64,000 nucleotides of DNA from Pseudogemmobacter hezensis (lineage in GTDB: Bacteria > Pseudomonadota > Alphaproteobacteria > Rhodobacterales > Rhodobacteraceae): assembly GCF_013155295.1 (NCBI RefSeq), contig NZ_JABJXT010000009.1:1-64000 (forward strand). Direction: 5' to 3'. Shown piece after piece: positions 15,421 to 24,212 of the stretch. Made by a program: the position numbers and the translations under genes. The notes beneath the pieces are model-generated. The model saw nothing but the letters and a program-made list of their open reading frames with translations, was not told where the DNA came from and did not search any database. Numbering within the stretch: the first letter of the stretch is position 1; every line of letters begins with the position of its first letter.

Positions 15421-18108
15421 ATGTCATTCAATCTGCTGGTCGCCTCATGCCTCGCCTATGTGATCTTTCTCTTTACCGTGGCCTTTCTGGTCGAGCGGCG
15501 CTCGGGCTATGGCGGGGCTGACGGGCGGTTGGGCTGGCTGCGCTCGCCCTTCGTCTATACGCTGTCGCTGTCGATCTATTGCACCGCCTGGACCTTCTAC
15601 GGCGCGGTCGGCTATGCGGCGCGTTCGGGGCTGGAGTTTATCACCATCTACCTGGGCCCGACGCTGGTCTTTATCGGCTGGTGGTGGATCCTGCGCAAAC
15701 TGGTCTATATTGGTCGCCAACAACGCATCACCTCAATCGCCGATCTGATTTCCGCCCGCTATGGCAAGTCGAACTCGCTGGGGGTGATTGTGACCCTGAT
15801 GGCGATGGTGGTGGTCACGCCCTATATCGCGCTGCAGCTGCAATCGGTGGTGCTGGCCTTCGAGATCTTTGCCCAGGCCGCCCCCGGCGAGACGCGCCCT
15901 GCCGCCGGGCAGACGGCGATCTGGGTGGCGGCGGGGCTGGCGCTGTTCACCATCCTGTTCGGCACCCGCAACCTGGACGCCAAAGAGCAGCATACCGGCA
16001 TCGTCGCCGCCATCGCGGTTGAGGCGGTGGTCAAGCTGGTGGCGCTGGTGGCGGTGGGCTGTTTCGTGGTCTGGGGCCTCTCTGGCGGCGTCTTGGGGGT
16101 GATGGCGAAGATCGACGCCTCATCCCTGCATGACTGGCAGCTGCAGCCCGGGCGCTGGACGGCGATCCTGTTCCTCGCTGGGGCGGCGGTGATCTGCCTG
16201 CCGCGCATGTTCCAGGTGATCGTGGTCGAGAACTCGGACGACCGGCAGCTGGCGCGCGCCTCCTGGGCCTTCCCGGCCTATCTCTTGCTGATGAGCCTTT
16301 TCATCATCCCCATCGCCGTTCTGGGGATTGAGCGCCTGCCCGAGGGCTCAAATCCCGATATGTTCGTTCTCACCCTGCCTTTGGCCGAGGGGCAGGGCGG
16401 GCTTGCCATGCTGGCCTTCCTTGGCGGGTTTTCCTCGGCCACCTCGATGGTGATCGTCGAGGCGATTGCGCTGGCGACCATGGTCTCGAACCATATCGTG
16501 ATCCCGATCTGGCTGCGGCTGCGCCGCTCTGGCGCGATCTCCGAGGATGTGCGCTCGCTGGTGCTGATCGCGCGGCGGCTGTCGATCGGCCTCGTGCTGG
16601 CTTTGGGCTTTGGCTATTACCGGGTCTCTGGCGGCGCGGGGGCGCTGGCCGAGATCGGGCTGATCTCATTTGCGGGGGTGGCGCAGTTCCTGCCCGCGAT
16701 GATCGGGGGCATTTTCTGGCGCGGCGCCACGCGGACCGGGGCGCTTTGGGGCCTGCTGACGGGGTTCGGCTTCTGGGCCTATTGCCTGTTCCTGCCCTCA
16801 TTCGGCGATGCGATCCTGCCTGCATCTGTGCTGCAGCACGGGCTTTGGGGCCTTTCCTGGCTGCGCCCCGAGGCGATGTTTGGCACGGAAGTGATGGACC
16901 CGCTGGTTCATGCGCTGTTCTGGTCGCTTTTGGCCAATACGACGATATTCTGTCTGGCCTCGATCCTCAGCTTCCCGGGGCCGGTCGAGCGGCTGCAAAG
17001 TGCGGCCTTTGTGAACGTCTTTGACGGCCCCGTCGGCCCGCAACGCTGGGCGCGGGGCGAGGCCGAGCCAGAGGCGCTTTTGGTGATGACGCAGCGCATC
17101 ATGGGCGAGGAAGAGGCGCAAAGCCTGTTCGAGCGTGCCGCCCGCGCCCAGGGCAAGTCAGAGACCATGCTGCCCGACCCGACGCCCGCCTTCCTGGCCG
17201 CGCTGGAAGAGCGCCTGGCGGGTTCAATCGGGGCTGCGACCGCGCATGCGATGATCTCGAAACTGGTGGGGCTGGATACGGTCACGGTCGAGGATCTGAT
17301 GGTGGTTGCCCGCGAATCCGCCCAGCTGATGGAGCATTCCGCCCAACTGGAAGAGCAACGCGAAGAGCTGGCCCGCTCTTCCACCGCGCTGCGCGAGGCC
17401 AATGAGAAACTGACCGCGCTTTCGGTGCAAAAGGACGCGTTCCTGTCGCAGATCAGCCATGAGCTGCGCACGCCGATGACCTCGATCCGCGCCTTTTCCG
17501 AGATCCTGACCGAGGGCGATCTGCCTGCAACCGTGGTGGCGCGATCTGGCGGCATCATCCGCGATGAGGCGGTCCGGCTGACGCGGCTGCTGGATGATCT
17601 GCTGGATCTTTCGGTGCTGGAAAGCGGCAAGGTGCAGCTTTCGGTGACGCTGGTCAGCGTGCGCGACATGATCGAACGGGCGATCATGGCCACCGAAAAG
17701 ATGAAGCCAGAGCGCGATATCGAGTTCATCCGCGACCTGGTGGCCGAAAGCGTCTGGCTGCGCACCGATGCCGACCGCCTGACCCAGGTCTTTATCAATC
17801 TGATCGCAAATGCCCGGAAATACTGCGATTCCAGCCATCCGCAGATCCGCATCGCGGTGCGGGTGCGGGCAGGGCGGGTGCGCGTCGATGTCTCTGATAA
17901 CGGCAAGGGCATCCCCAAGGCGCTGCAGTCGATGGTGTTTGAGAAATTCTGGCGCCTGCCGGGCGAGGCGCGGGCCTCGGGCGCGGGGTTGGGGCTGGCG
18001 ATCTGCCGCGAGATCGTCACCAATCTGGGCGGCACCATAGACTACCTGCCCGGCCAGGGAGGGGCCGGCTTCCGCGTCGCCCTGCCGCTGCGGATCGAGG
18101 CTGGCTAA
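15421..18108 (+). CDS. CrbS-like sodium/solute symporter–histidine kinase fusion
   Basis: An 895-residue membrane sensor kinase. The N-terminal half (about 1–500) has a dozen or more hydrophobic segments of the sodium:solute symporter fold, with YTLSLSIYCTAWTFYGAVG and FSSATSMVIVEAIALATMVSNHIVIP as recognisable blocks. A linker with a coiled-coil-like stretch (about 630–670) leads to the HisKA domain with His680 in FLSQISHELRTPMTS. The HATPase domain has INLIANARKYC (N box), DNGKGIP (G1) and GAGLGLAI (G2). CrbS-type proteins regulate acetate use in gammaproteobacteria through the regulator CrbR; here only a lone receiver is nearby. It starts six bases after the preceding gene. The transported or sensed ligand is not evident. 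Confidence 0.92.
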   Translation: MSFNLLVASCLAYVIFLFTVAFLVERRSGYGGADGRLGWLRSPFVYTLSLSIYCTAWTFYGAVGYAARSGLEFITIYLGPTLVFIGWWWILRKLVYIGRQQRITSIADLISARYGKSNSLGVIVTLMAMVVVTPYIALQLQSVVLAFEIFAQAAPGETRPAAGQTAIWVAAGLALFTILFGTRNLDAKEQHTGIVAAIAVEAVVKLVALVAVGCFVVWGLSGGVLGVMAKIDASSLHDWQLQPGRWTAILFLAGAAVICLPRMFQVIVVENSDDRQLARASWAFPAYLLLMSLFIIPIAVLGIERLPEGSNPDMFVLTLPLAEGQGGLAMLAFLGGFSSATSMVIVEAIALATMVSNHIVIPIWLRLRRSGAISEDVRSLVLIARRLSIGLVLALGFGYYRVSGGAGALAEIGLISFAGVAQFLPAMIGGIFWRGATRTGALWGLLTGFGFWAYCLFLPSFGDAILPASVLQHGLWGLSWLRPEAMFGTEVMDPLVHALFWSLLANTTIFCLASILSFPGPVERLQSAAFVNVFDGPVGPQRWARGEAEPEALLVMTQRIMGEEEAQSLFERAARAQGKSETMLPDPTPAFLAALEERLAGSIGAATAHAMISKLVGLDTVTVEDLMVVARESAQLMEHSAQLEEQREELARSSTALREANEKLTALSVQKDAFLSQISHELRTPMTSIRAFSEILTEGDLPATVVARSGGIIRDEAVRLTRLLDDLLDLSVLESGKVQLSVTLVSVRDMIERAIMATEKMKPERDIEFIRDLVAESVWLRTDADRLTQVFINLIANARKYCDSSHPQIRIAVRVRAGRVRVDVSDNGKGIPKALQSMVFEKFWRLPGEARASGAGLGLAICREIVTNLGGTIDYLPGQGGAGFRVALPLRIEAG

Positions 18109-18257
18109 GCGGTTTCCTTCGGGGGAGGACGGTTTTTTCGCGCAAACCGGCAGAAAACCTGCAATCGGCCGGATCGGTTAACCTCTTGCAAACCTTGCTG
18201 TTGTCAAAGTGCCGATGAGCGACACCGCAATCGGCACAGCAACAGGAGCAATGGGCA

Positions 18258-19298
18258 ATGAGCGAGGTTCTGCGCCGCAAACTCGCGCGGGCACAGCAGC
18301 CCGAAGAGGCGCCGCATGCGCTGGTCGATCAGGCCTGGCGGCTGGCGCTGGCGCGCGCCTTGCGTGAGGGGGCAGGGCTGGCAGCAGAGACGAATGCGCT
18401 GTCATCGCGGCAATGCGGGCTGGATGATCTGCCGGAACTGCCGCCCGAACAGGCGCTGATTGCCCTGCTTGACGGGCCAGGTGGCGCGATGGGCATGGCG
18501 GCTTTCGCGCCGGAACTGACCGCCTCGCTGATTGAGATGCAGACCATCGGCCGGGTCGGCAATGGCCCTGCGGTCACGCGGCGGCCAACGCGCACCGATG
18601 CGGCAATGGTCTCACCGATCCTTGACCGGGCGCTGGCGCGGTTTGATTTCCTGGTCAGGGATCTGCCACAGGCCAGGATCGGGCAGGGGTTCCGCTTCGC
18701 CTCTTTGCTTGAGGATTCCCGCAGTATCGGCCTCCTGCTCGATGATCTCGATTATCACCTGCAAAGCGTCACCCTGACGCTGGGCGAGGGCGGGCGCAGC
18801 GGTGAGGTTTTGCTTGCCCTGCCGCTGGGCTTTGAAACCAATGAGGCGGTGCCATTGCCCGCAGCAGCCCGCCAGCCCGACCCGACGCAGGAATTTGTGG
18901 CCGGGCTGAACCAGTCGCATTGTGAGCTGGTGGCGGTTCTGGGCCACCGCGTCCTGCCCCTGAGCGAGGTGATGCAGCTGGAGCCCGGGCAGGTTCTGAC
19001 GCTGGATGATGCCGCGATCACCCGGATCAGCCTGCGCGGCATCGACGGCAAGCCTGTGGCCATGGCCAGGCTGGGGCAACAGGATGGCAATCGCGCCCTG
19101 CGCCTGAGTTTCGTGGCCGGATCCGAGGCCAATGGCCTGGCTGCCACTGAACCGCCAGCAGCTTTGGCCGAAGCGGCCTATGCGCCAGCTGATGGGAATG
19201 GTGCAGACATGGATGCGCCCTTTGCGCCTTCACAACCCCTGGCAGATGACGGCTTCGGCCCAGGCGATATCGGCCAGGACTTCCGCGCCACAGCCTGA
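18258..19298 (+). CDS. FliM-like flagellar motor switch protein, orphan
   Basis: A 346-residue protein resembling FliM. The middle domain signature is visible as FAPELTASLIEMQTIGRV followed by RRPTRTDAAMVSPILDRAL (about residues 85–135). The C-terminal SpoA/FliN-like domain is about 235–290 (LSEVMQLEPGQVLTLDDAAITRISL). In motile cells FliM forms the rotor switch and binds phospho-CheY. The N-terminal CheY-binding segment of classic FliM is not obvious, and the C-terminal 55 residues are disordered and Ala/Pro/Asp-rich. No other flagellar gene is in the window. The ATG at 18258 has AGGAG nine bases upstream. A TTAACC half-site at 18178–18183 could belong to a CtrA-type site. Confidence 0.82.
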   Translation: MSEVLRRKLARAQQPEEAPHALVDQAWRLALARALREGAGLAAETNALSSRQCGLDDLPELPPEQALIALLDGPGGAMGMAAFAPELTASLIEMQTIGRVGNGPAVTRRPTRTDAAMVSPILDRALARFDFLVRDLPQARIGQGFRFASLLEDSRSIGLLLDDLDYHLQSVTLTLGEGGRSGEVLLALPLGFETNEAVPLPAAARQPDPTQEFVAGLNQSHCELVAVLGHRVLPLSEVMQLEPGQVLTLDDAAITRISLRGIDGKPVAMARLGQQDGNRALRLSFVAGSEANGLAATEPPAALAEAAYAPADGNGADMDAPFAPSQPLADDGFGPGDIGQDFRATA

Positions 19299-19505
19299 TG
19301 TGGTGATGAAACGAGGCATCTGCGTCTCGCCCATAAACAGGGATGCAACAGGCCGATCTGTTTTGTAAGCGGCTGGTCTTACCCGGCTGCCGATGCGGCG
19401 GGGCTTTGCCACCGCCGTCGGCCAGTTCAGGCGGATCGAAACCGACCGGCAGGCAAAGGCTGCCGCGTCAAGATCTCAGAAAACTGTCCAGGGATCGGCA
19501 GCAGG
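19299..19505. other. Non-coding stretch between fliM-like gene and integrase remnant
   Basis: About 200 bases with no recognisable coding region. Together with the adjacent remnant it makes a 570-base gene-poor interval running up to tRNA-Val. It is probably the decayed interior of a lost integrated element. No second copy of the tRNA end that would mark the far attachment site was found. Confidence 0.45.
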
Positions 19506-19777
19506 TCAGTGCGAAAGGGCAATCTGAGCCGGTGCCGGCGGATAATGCGCCGGGCTGGCTGCGCTGTTCGCCGGAGCCGCCTGCCGCTCGGCTTGTGCGA
19601 TCTGGTGTTGAAGCGGCGCCACCGCGCCCGGCAGCATCTTCATGGCGGTCCTGCGATCCGGCCCGAGCGCTGCCCTAAGTTCGGACTTACCTACGATTGT
19701 CCGCAGGTCTTTCGGCACCACAAGCCGGGTAAAGAATCTGCCATCACAGTTCGAAGGTATCGTTGTGCGCCAGCCAT
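19506..19777 (-). pseudogene. Remnant of a tyrosine-recombinase (phage-type integrase) N-terminus
   Basis: The translated segment GRFFTRLVVPKDLRTIVGK and the following SELRAALGPDRRTAMKMLPGA (about 19580–19742) match the N-terminal arm of alphaproteobacterial tyrosine integrases. Just upstream another frame reads AHNDTFEL followed by a stop, so the reading frame is broken near 19745. The catalytic C-terminal domain is absent: the frame ends at 19506 with a low-complexity tail. It lies directly downstream of tRNA-Val(CAC) on the same strand, the usual place for an integrase next to its tRNA attachment site. I infer a lost genomic island. Confidence 0.75.
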
Positions 19778-19865
19778 GCCAGACCTGCCTGGAACACGGT
19801 TTGTAATGTCGGAATAGAAAAGGCCCAGAAAAACAAGGGGTTTCCTCGTATTTCTGGGCCAATAA

Positions 19866-19940
19866 TGGTGGGCGATAACGGATTTGAACCGCTGACATCT
19901 TCGATGTGAACGAAGCGCTCTACCGCTGAGCTAATCGCCC
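19866..19940 (-). tRNA. tRNA-Val (anticodon CAC)
   Basis: A complete cloverleaf reads on the minus strand: 7-bp acceptor stem GGGCGAT/ATCGCCC, D arm GCTCAGCGGTAGAGC, anticodon stem CTTCG/CGAAG around the loop TTCACAT (anticodon CAC), and T arm with GGTTCAAATCC. CCA is encoded at 19866–19868. It reads GTG codons. The gene lies 12 bases downstream of the HU-like gene on the same strand and is followed by an integrase remnant. Confidence 0.97.
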
Positions 19941-19952
19941 GATAGGGGGCTT

Positions 19953-20414
19953 TTAGCTATCCTCCCCGTCATCCGCAAGAGCCTCTTTTCTGCCGTCCGA
20001 TTTCTTTTGTCCGGCATTGCGGATTTTCACCGTCAGCACCTGGCTGCCAGCTTTATCCAGCGATTTCACCACTTTGGCGCGGCCAAACCCCGGCAGATTG
20101 ATCTCTTCGCCCGCCAGCAGGGCGGCACCCAGCACCGCCAGAACTGCCTCACTTACTTCGCGCTGCAGCTTTTTCGGGGCGTCGCTTTGCTCTGAGACCC
20201 GTGCAACCAGCTCTTTGAGCTTCAGGCCCGGCGTTCTGACTTTGGCTGCAGCCTCAGCCTCAGCCGCAGCGGCAGGGGCCGTTTTGGCAGCAGGTTTTGC
20301 TGCTGGCGCCTTCGCTTTAGCCTTTGCCGCCGTCGCCGCCGGTGTTGCTTTCGCACTCGCAGCTTTGGGGGCTGCGGTTGCCCTGGGTTTTGCCGAAGTT
20401 TTGCTCGCTGGCAT
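19953..20414 (-). CDS. HU-like DNA-binding protein with histone-H1-like Ala/Lys tail
   Basis: A 153-residue basic protein. The first 60 or so residues are almost entirely Ala, Lys, Pro, Thr and Ser (repeated AAK and APAAK motifs), resembling the tail of histone H1. Residues from about 64 to 130 look like an HU/IHF fold: LKLKELVARVSEQSDAPKK, VSEAVLAVLGAALLAGEEINLPGFGRAKV, and a following beta region. The C-terminus is mixed-charge. HU proteins bend and compact DNA, and the tail probably adds non-specific binding. I chose the ATG at 20414 (MPASKTSAK) because the longer frame is not protein-like. It is followed by tRNA-Val on the same strand. Confidence 0.85.
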   Translation of the reverse strand: MPASKTSAKPRATAAPKAASAKATPAATAAKAKAKAPAAKPAAKTAPAAAAEAEAAAKVRTPGLKLKELVARVSEQSDAPKKLQREVSEAVLAVLGAALLAGEEINLPGFGRAKVVKSLDKAGSQVLTVKIRNAGQKKSDGRKEALADDGEDS

Positions 20415-20494
20415 GACCACTGTCCTGCAATGTTTCTGTTGCCCTGATTCTAGCGGGCAATACATCCGTTTTCCATGAGAATACGCGGATGGGC

Positions 20495-20580
20495 CAAAAC
20501 AATACGGCGCGGAAGATCTCTCTTCCGCGCCGTATCGATGTTCGGTTCTGAGGGATCTCTGCCGCGGGCGGCAGAGATAT
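20495..20580 (-). terminator. Double hairpin downstream of lon
   Basis: Two perfect inverted repeats follow the lon stop. The first, at 20555–20578, is an 11-bp stem (ATCTCTGCCGC and its complement). The second, at 20502–20535, is a 15-bp stem (ATACGGCGCGGAAGA and its complement) around a TCTC loop. Read on the minus strand the second is followed by TGTTTTGG, a modest T-rich tract. The pair most likely ends lon transcription. Confidence 0.75.
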
Positions 20581-20585
20581 CTGTC

Positions 20586-22994
20586 TTAATGCGCGACCTG
20601 AGCGCGCTCGGCGGCGGCGGCAGAGCGGGCTGCTGCTGCAGCCTCTTCGGCGGCCTCGTCCCAATCCACCGGCTCGGGCTGGCGGGTCAGGGCGCGGGCG
20701 AGCACCTCACGCACATGGGTGACCGGCACGATTTCCAGGCCCTCTTTCACATTGGCCGGGATCTCGGCGAGATCTTTCTCGTTCTCTTCGGGGATGAACA
20801 CCGTGCGGATGCCACCACGAAGCGCTGCGAGCAGTTTCTCTTTCAGCCCGCCGATCGGCATCGCATTGCCACGCAAGGAAACCTCGCCCGTCATTGCGAT
20901 ATCCTTGCGAACCGGAATTCCGGTCAGCGCCGATACAATCGCCGTCACCATCGCCAGACCTGCCGAGGGGCCATCTTTCGGCGTCGCCCCATCCGGCACG
21001 TGGACGTGGATGTCTACGGTGTCGAATTTCGGCGGCTTGATGCCGAGCTGCGGGCTGATCGAGCGCACATAGCTGGACGCCGCGTCGATGGATTCCTTCA
21101 TCACATCGCCCAGTTTCCCGGTCGTCTTCATCCGCCCCTTGCCGGGCAGTTTCAGCGCCTCGATGTGCAGAAGATCACCGCCGACCGAGGTCCAGGCCAG
21201 GCCCGTCACCACGCCGACCTGATCCTCTTTCTCGGCCAGACCATAGCGATAGCGCTGCACGCCCAGATATTCCTCGGCCTTGGCCGGGGTCACCTCGACG
21301 GATTTCGTGACCCCTTTCAGGATCTCGGTCACCGCCTTGCGGGCGAGCTTGGCGATCTCACGTTCCAGGTTCCGGACGCCTGCCTCACGTGTGTAATAGC
21401 GGATCACGTGGTTCAGCGTCTCGTCCGAGACCGAGAATTCGCCTTTCTTCAGACCATTCGCCTTGATCTGCTTGGGCAGCAGATACTGGCGTGCGATCTC
21501 GCGTTTCTCGTCCTCAGTATAGCCCGAAAGCGGGATGATCTCCATCCGGTCCAAAAGCGGGCCCGGCATGTTGTAGCTGTTCGCCGTGGTGATGAACATC
21601 ACGTTCGAGAGGTCATATTCGACCTCAAGATAGTGATCGACGAAGGTGCCGTTTTGTTCCGGATCCAGCACCTCAAGCAGCGCCGATGCCGGATCGCCCC
21701 GGAAGTCCTGGCCCATCTTGTCGATTTCATCGAGCAGAATCAGCGGGTTGGTGGTCTTCGCCTTTTTCAGCGCCTGGATGATCTTGCCCGGCATAGAGCC
21801 GATATAGGTCCGGCGGTGGCCGCGGATCTCGCTCTCATCACGCACACCGCCCAGCGAGATGCGGATGAATTCGCGCCCGGTGGCTTTGGCGACCGACCGG
21901 CCCAGCGAGGTTTTACCCACGCCCGGAGGGCCGACCAGCGACAGGATCGGGCCTTTCAGCTTGGTCGCCCGCGCCTGCACGGCGAGATATTCGACGATCC
22001 GCTCTTTGACCTTTTCCAGCCCGAAGTGATCGGCATCCAGCACTTTTTGCGCTGCCGGCAGATCCTTCTTGGTGCGCGATTTCACGCCCCATGGCACGCC
22101 CAGCAGCCAGTCAAGATAGTTGCGAACAACCGTCGCCTCGGCCGACATCGGAGACATCGACTTCAGCTTCTTGACCTCGGCATCGGCCTTTTCCTTTGCC
22201 TCTTTGGACAGCTGGGTCTTTGCGATCCGTGCTTCCAGCTCGGCAATCTCGTTCTGGCCGTCCTCGCCGTCGCCGAGTTCCTTCTGAATGGCCTTCATCT
22301 GCTCATTCAGATAGTATTCGCGCTGCGTCTTCTCCATCTGGGTTTTGACGCGGGTCTTGATCTTCTTCTCGACCTGCAGGACCGAAAGCTCGCCCTGCAT
22401 CTGGCCGTAGACCTTTTCAAGCCGCTCAGAGATCACCAGGGTTTCCAGCAGATCCTGCTTTTGCGCGACATCAATCCCCAGATGTCCGGCCACCAGGTCA
22501 GCCAGACGTGCAGGCTCACGCGTGTCAGAGACCGCGGCCATTGCCTCTTCGGGGATGTTCTTCTTGATCTTGGCGTAGCGCTCAAACTCTTCGCCAACCG
22601 CCCGCAGCAGCGCCTCGACGGTGTCATTGTCGCCGGCGCTTTCCTCAAGCGCCTCGACACTGGCCTCGAAATAGGCGGGGTTGTCGATGAAATCGGTGAT
22701 TTTCACCCGTGACTTGCCCTCGACCAGCACTTTCACGGTGCCATCGGGCAGCTTCAGCAGTTGCAGCACATTGGCAAGCACGCCGGTGCGATAGATCCCC
22801 TCGGGCGAGGGGTCATCAACGGTGGGGTCAATCTGGCTGGACAGGAGGATCTGGCGATCATCCTGCATCACCTCTTCCAGCGCCCGCACCGATTTTTCCC
22901 GGCCCACGAAAAGCGGCACGATCATATGGGGAAAAACCACGATGTCGCGGAGCGGCAGGACGGGGTAAGTGGAGGTTTTCATATCGCTCATCAT
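20586..22994 (-). CDS. lon: ATP-dependent protease Lon
   Basis: An 802-residue LonA protease that degrades misfolded and regulatory proteins. The N-terminal substrate-binding domain starts with [24 protein letters not shown] coiled-coil helical region (about 215–275) leads to the AAA+ module with Walker A GPPGVGKT (355–362) and Walker [12 protein letters not shown]. The C-terminal serine protease domain has the catalytic dyad Ser677 (KDGPSAG) and Lys720 ([14 protein letters not shown]). The C-terminal tail is Ala-rich and acidic. Starts at 22994 or three codons later (MKTSTYPV) are both possible. A heat-shock-like promoter may lie upstream (23067–23098). Confidence 0.98.
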   Translation of the reverse strand: MMSDMKTSTYPVLPLRDIVVFPHMIVPLFVGREKSVRALEEVMQDDRQILLSSQIDPTVDDPSPEGIYRTGVLANVLQLLKLPDGTVKVLVEGKSRVKITDFIDNPAYFEASVEALEESAGDNDTVEALLRAVGEEFERYAKIKKNIPEEAMAAVSDTREPARLADLVAGHLGIDVAQKQDLLETLVISERLEKVYGQMQGELSVLQVEKKIKTRVKTQMEKTQREYYLNEQMKAIQKELGDGEDGQNEIAELEARIAKTQLSKEAKEKADAEVKKLKSMSPMSAEATVVRNYLDWLLGVPWGVKSRTKKDLPAAQKVLDADHFGLEKVKERIVEYLAVQARATKLKGPILSLVGPPGVGKTSLGRSVAKATGREFIRISLGGVRDESEIRGHRRTYIGSMPGKIIQALKKAKTTNPLILLDEIDKMGQDFRGDPASALLEVLDPEQNGTFVDHYLEVEYDLSNVMFITTANSYNMPGPLLDRMEIIPLSGYTEDEKREIARQYLLPKQIKANGLKKGEFSVSDETLNHVIRYYTREAGVRNLEREIAKLARKAVTEILKGVTKSVEVTPAKAEEYLGVQRYRYGLAEKEDQVGVVTGLAWTSVGGDLLHIEALKLPGKGRMKTTGKLGDVMKESIDAASSYVRSISPQLGIKPPKFDTVDIHVHVPDGATPKDGPSAGLAMVTAIVSALTGIPVRKDIAMTGEVSLRGNAMPIGGLKEKLLAALRGGIRTVFIPEENEKDLAEIPANVKEGLEIVPVTHVREVLARALTRQPEPVDWDEAAEEAAAAARSAAAAERAQVAH

Positions 22995-23438
22995 TCATCC
23001 TTTAACTTCGGCAGACAGTGCGGTCCCGGATATCGGCAACCATCGCTGTCTCCATCGGATTGCCTGTTAATCTGTGTTGACCACGGGCCGAATTCAAGTG
23101 ACCCACTGCCGCAAGTGCCGACAAGGCAGAATAGCGTCCGCAAACAGGCCTGCAAGCAGAAAGGTAGCCCGATTCCCCGTCTGATCTCCCCGCCTGATCA
23201 TGGCGGATTCGGGTGCGGCTTTGGGGGCAGGGGGCTGTCACATGCCAATCGCCTGGAATCTGAGGGCAAACAGCTGGGTCGCTGGCTGTTCTGAGAGAGG
23301 GCTTTTCGGGCAGTTTTAAAGCGGTTGCAGTGCGAAATCACAAAGGCGGGACAAGAGGTAAGAAAAAGGTAACAAACGGGCTTGCGCTTCCCGAGCGGCC
23401 CGGCTAAACCCCGCCGCATAGACGACCCCCAAAAGCGC
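22995..23438. other. Intergenic region between lon and tRNA-Ser
   Basis: No coding region is convincing in these 444 bases. They should hold the lon promoter on the minus strand and the tRNA-Ser promoter on the plus strand. The short open frames here have no recognisable product. Confidence 0.5.
23067..23098 (-). promoter_or_regulatory. Candidate heat-shock (sigma-32-type) promoter of lon
   Basis: On the minus strand CTTGAA (23093–23098) resembles the sigma-32 -35 element. It is followed after 18 bases by CAGATTA, a partial match to the -10 element. It lies about 75 bases upstream of the lon start, and lon is commonly a heat-shock gene. The -10 match is weak, so this is tentative. Confidence 0.35.
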
Positions 23439-23528
<90 letters not shown>

Positions 23529-23615
23529 ATACACCCCTACAGCGTTGATTTTGCTCAGACCCCTTGTTCTATAAGGGTTTCCGCTACAAAGTTTGCTACA
23601 AACAGGGTCGCGAGG

Positions 23616-23830
23616 ATGAAGCATTTACAGCACGTCCGGGGGAAGTGGGTCGTCCGCGTCACCGTTCCCGAGAAGTTGCGCGAGGTAGTCGGTAAGCGCG
23701 AGCTGGTTGATTATGAGCTGCCGTCAGACGCGAGTACGCGAGGGTAAGGCTGTTGCGGTCATCACCAGCTTCTATGCGAGGCCTCGCTGAGGCACGCGAG
23801 ATCCTGGCCTCGCGCTGTCCGACCCGCTCT
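23616..23830 (+). pseudogene. Frameshifted N-terminal remnant of a second phage-type integrase
   Basis: From the ATG at 23616 the frame reads MKHLQHVRGKWVVRVTVP, then EKLREVVGKRELVDYELPSD, which is the N-terminal arm of a tyrosine integrase. It hits a stop at 23745. The similarity continues in a second frame as REGKAVAVITSFYAR and in a third as LAEAREILASR, so at least two frameshifts have broken it. No catalytic domain follows. The location directly 3' of tRNA-Ser(CGA) fits an element that used this tRNA as its attachment site and was later lost. It differs from the remnant beside tRNA-Val. Confidence 0.75.
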
Positions 23831-24212
23831 ATAGCAGTAAAGACTCATGGTCGGGAATCTCTGGAAGCTGACGATAAAGGTCGTGCGGTCCGCGATAGCA
23901 CGACGACCGGCTTCATGACTTACGCGCGGTCTGTCTGTGCGAACAAACTCCGGCGTCTTGTGGTCGATTGCATATAGAAAGACGAGACTGAGGCTTTTAT
24001 CGGGCAGGGGGGCTGCGCTGTATGGGGGCGTAGCACAAGCCCGTTTGGCTGGCGTCTGACTTCTGTAAGAATGCCGGCGGGTGTTGGGGGCATCTTGCTG
24101 GCATCCGGGGATGTGGTCTGCGATCCGGGCGCTCTTTCTGGCCGCGATAGCTGGAAATGGGGGGCGAATGCCGTTAGGCTGAATGCGGATTGACCGACAG
24201 GAAGGCCGCAGG
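23831..24212. other. Gene-poor stretch after the tRNA-Ser integrase remnant
   Basis: About 380 bases with no gene I can support. The base use is somewhat less regular than in the flanking genes, and the short frames are not protein-like. It is probably decayed mobile-element DNA plus the promoter of the following DUF2059 gene. Confidence 0.45.

Noticed and set aside
20475-22712. 745-codon open frame on the plus strand across lon
   Set aside because: It lies fully antisense to lon, which has all catalytic motifs. The translated product has no recognisable domain and is a GC-codon artefact.
23753-23977. 74-codon frame after tRNA-Ser as an independent gene
   Set aside because: Its first part continues the integrase similarity in a shifted frame, so it belongs to the broken integrase remnant.
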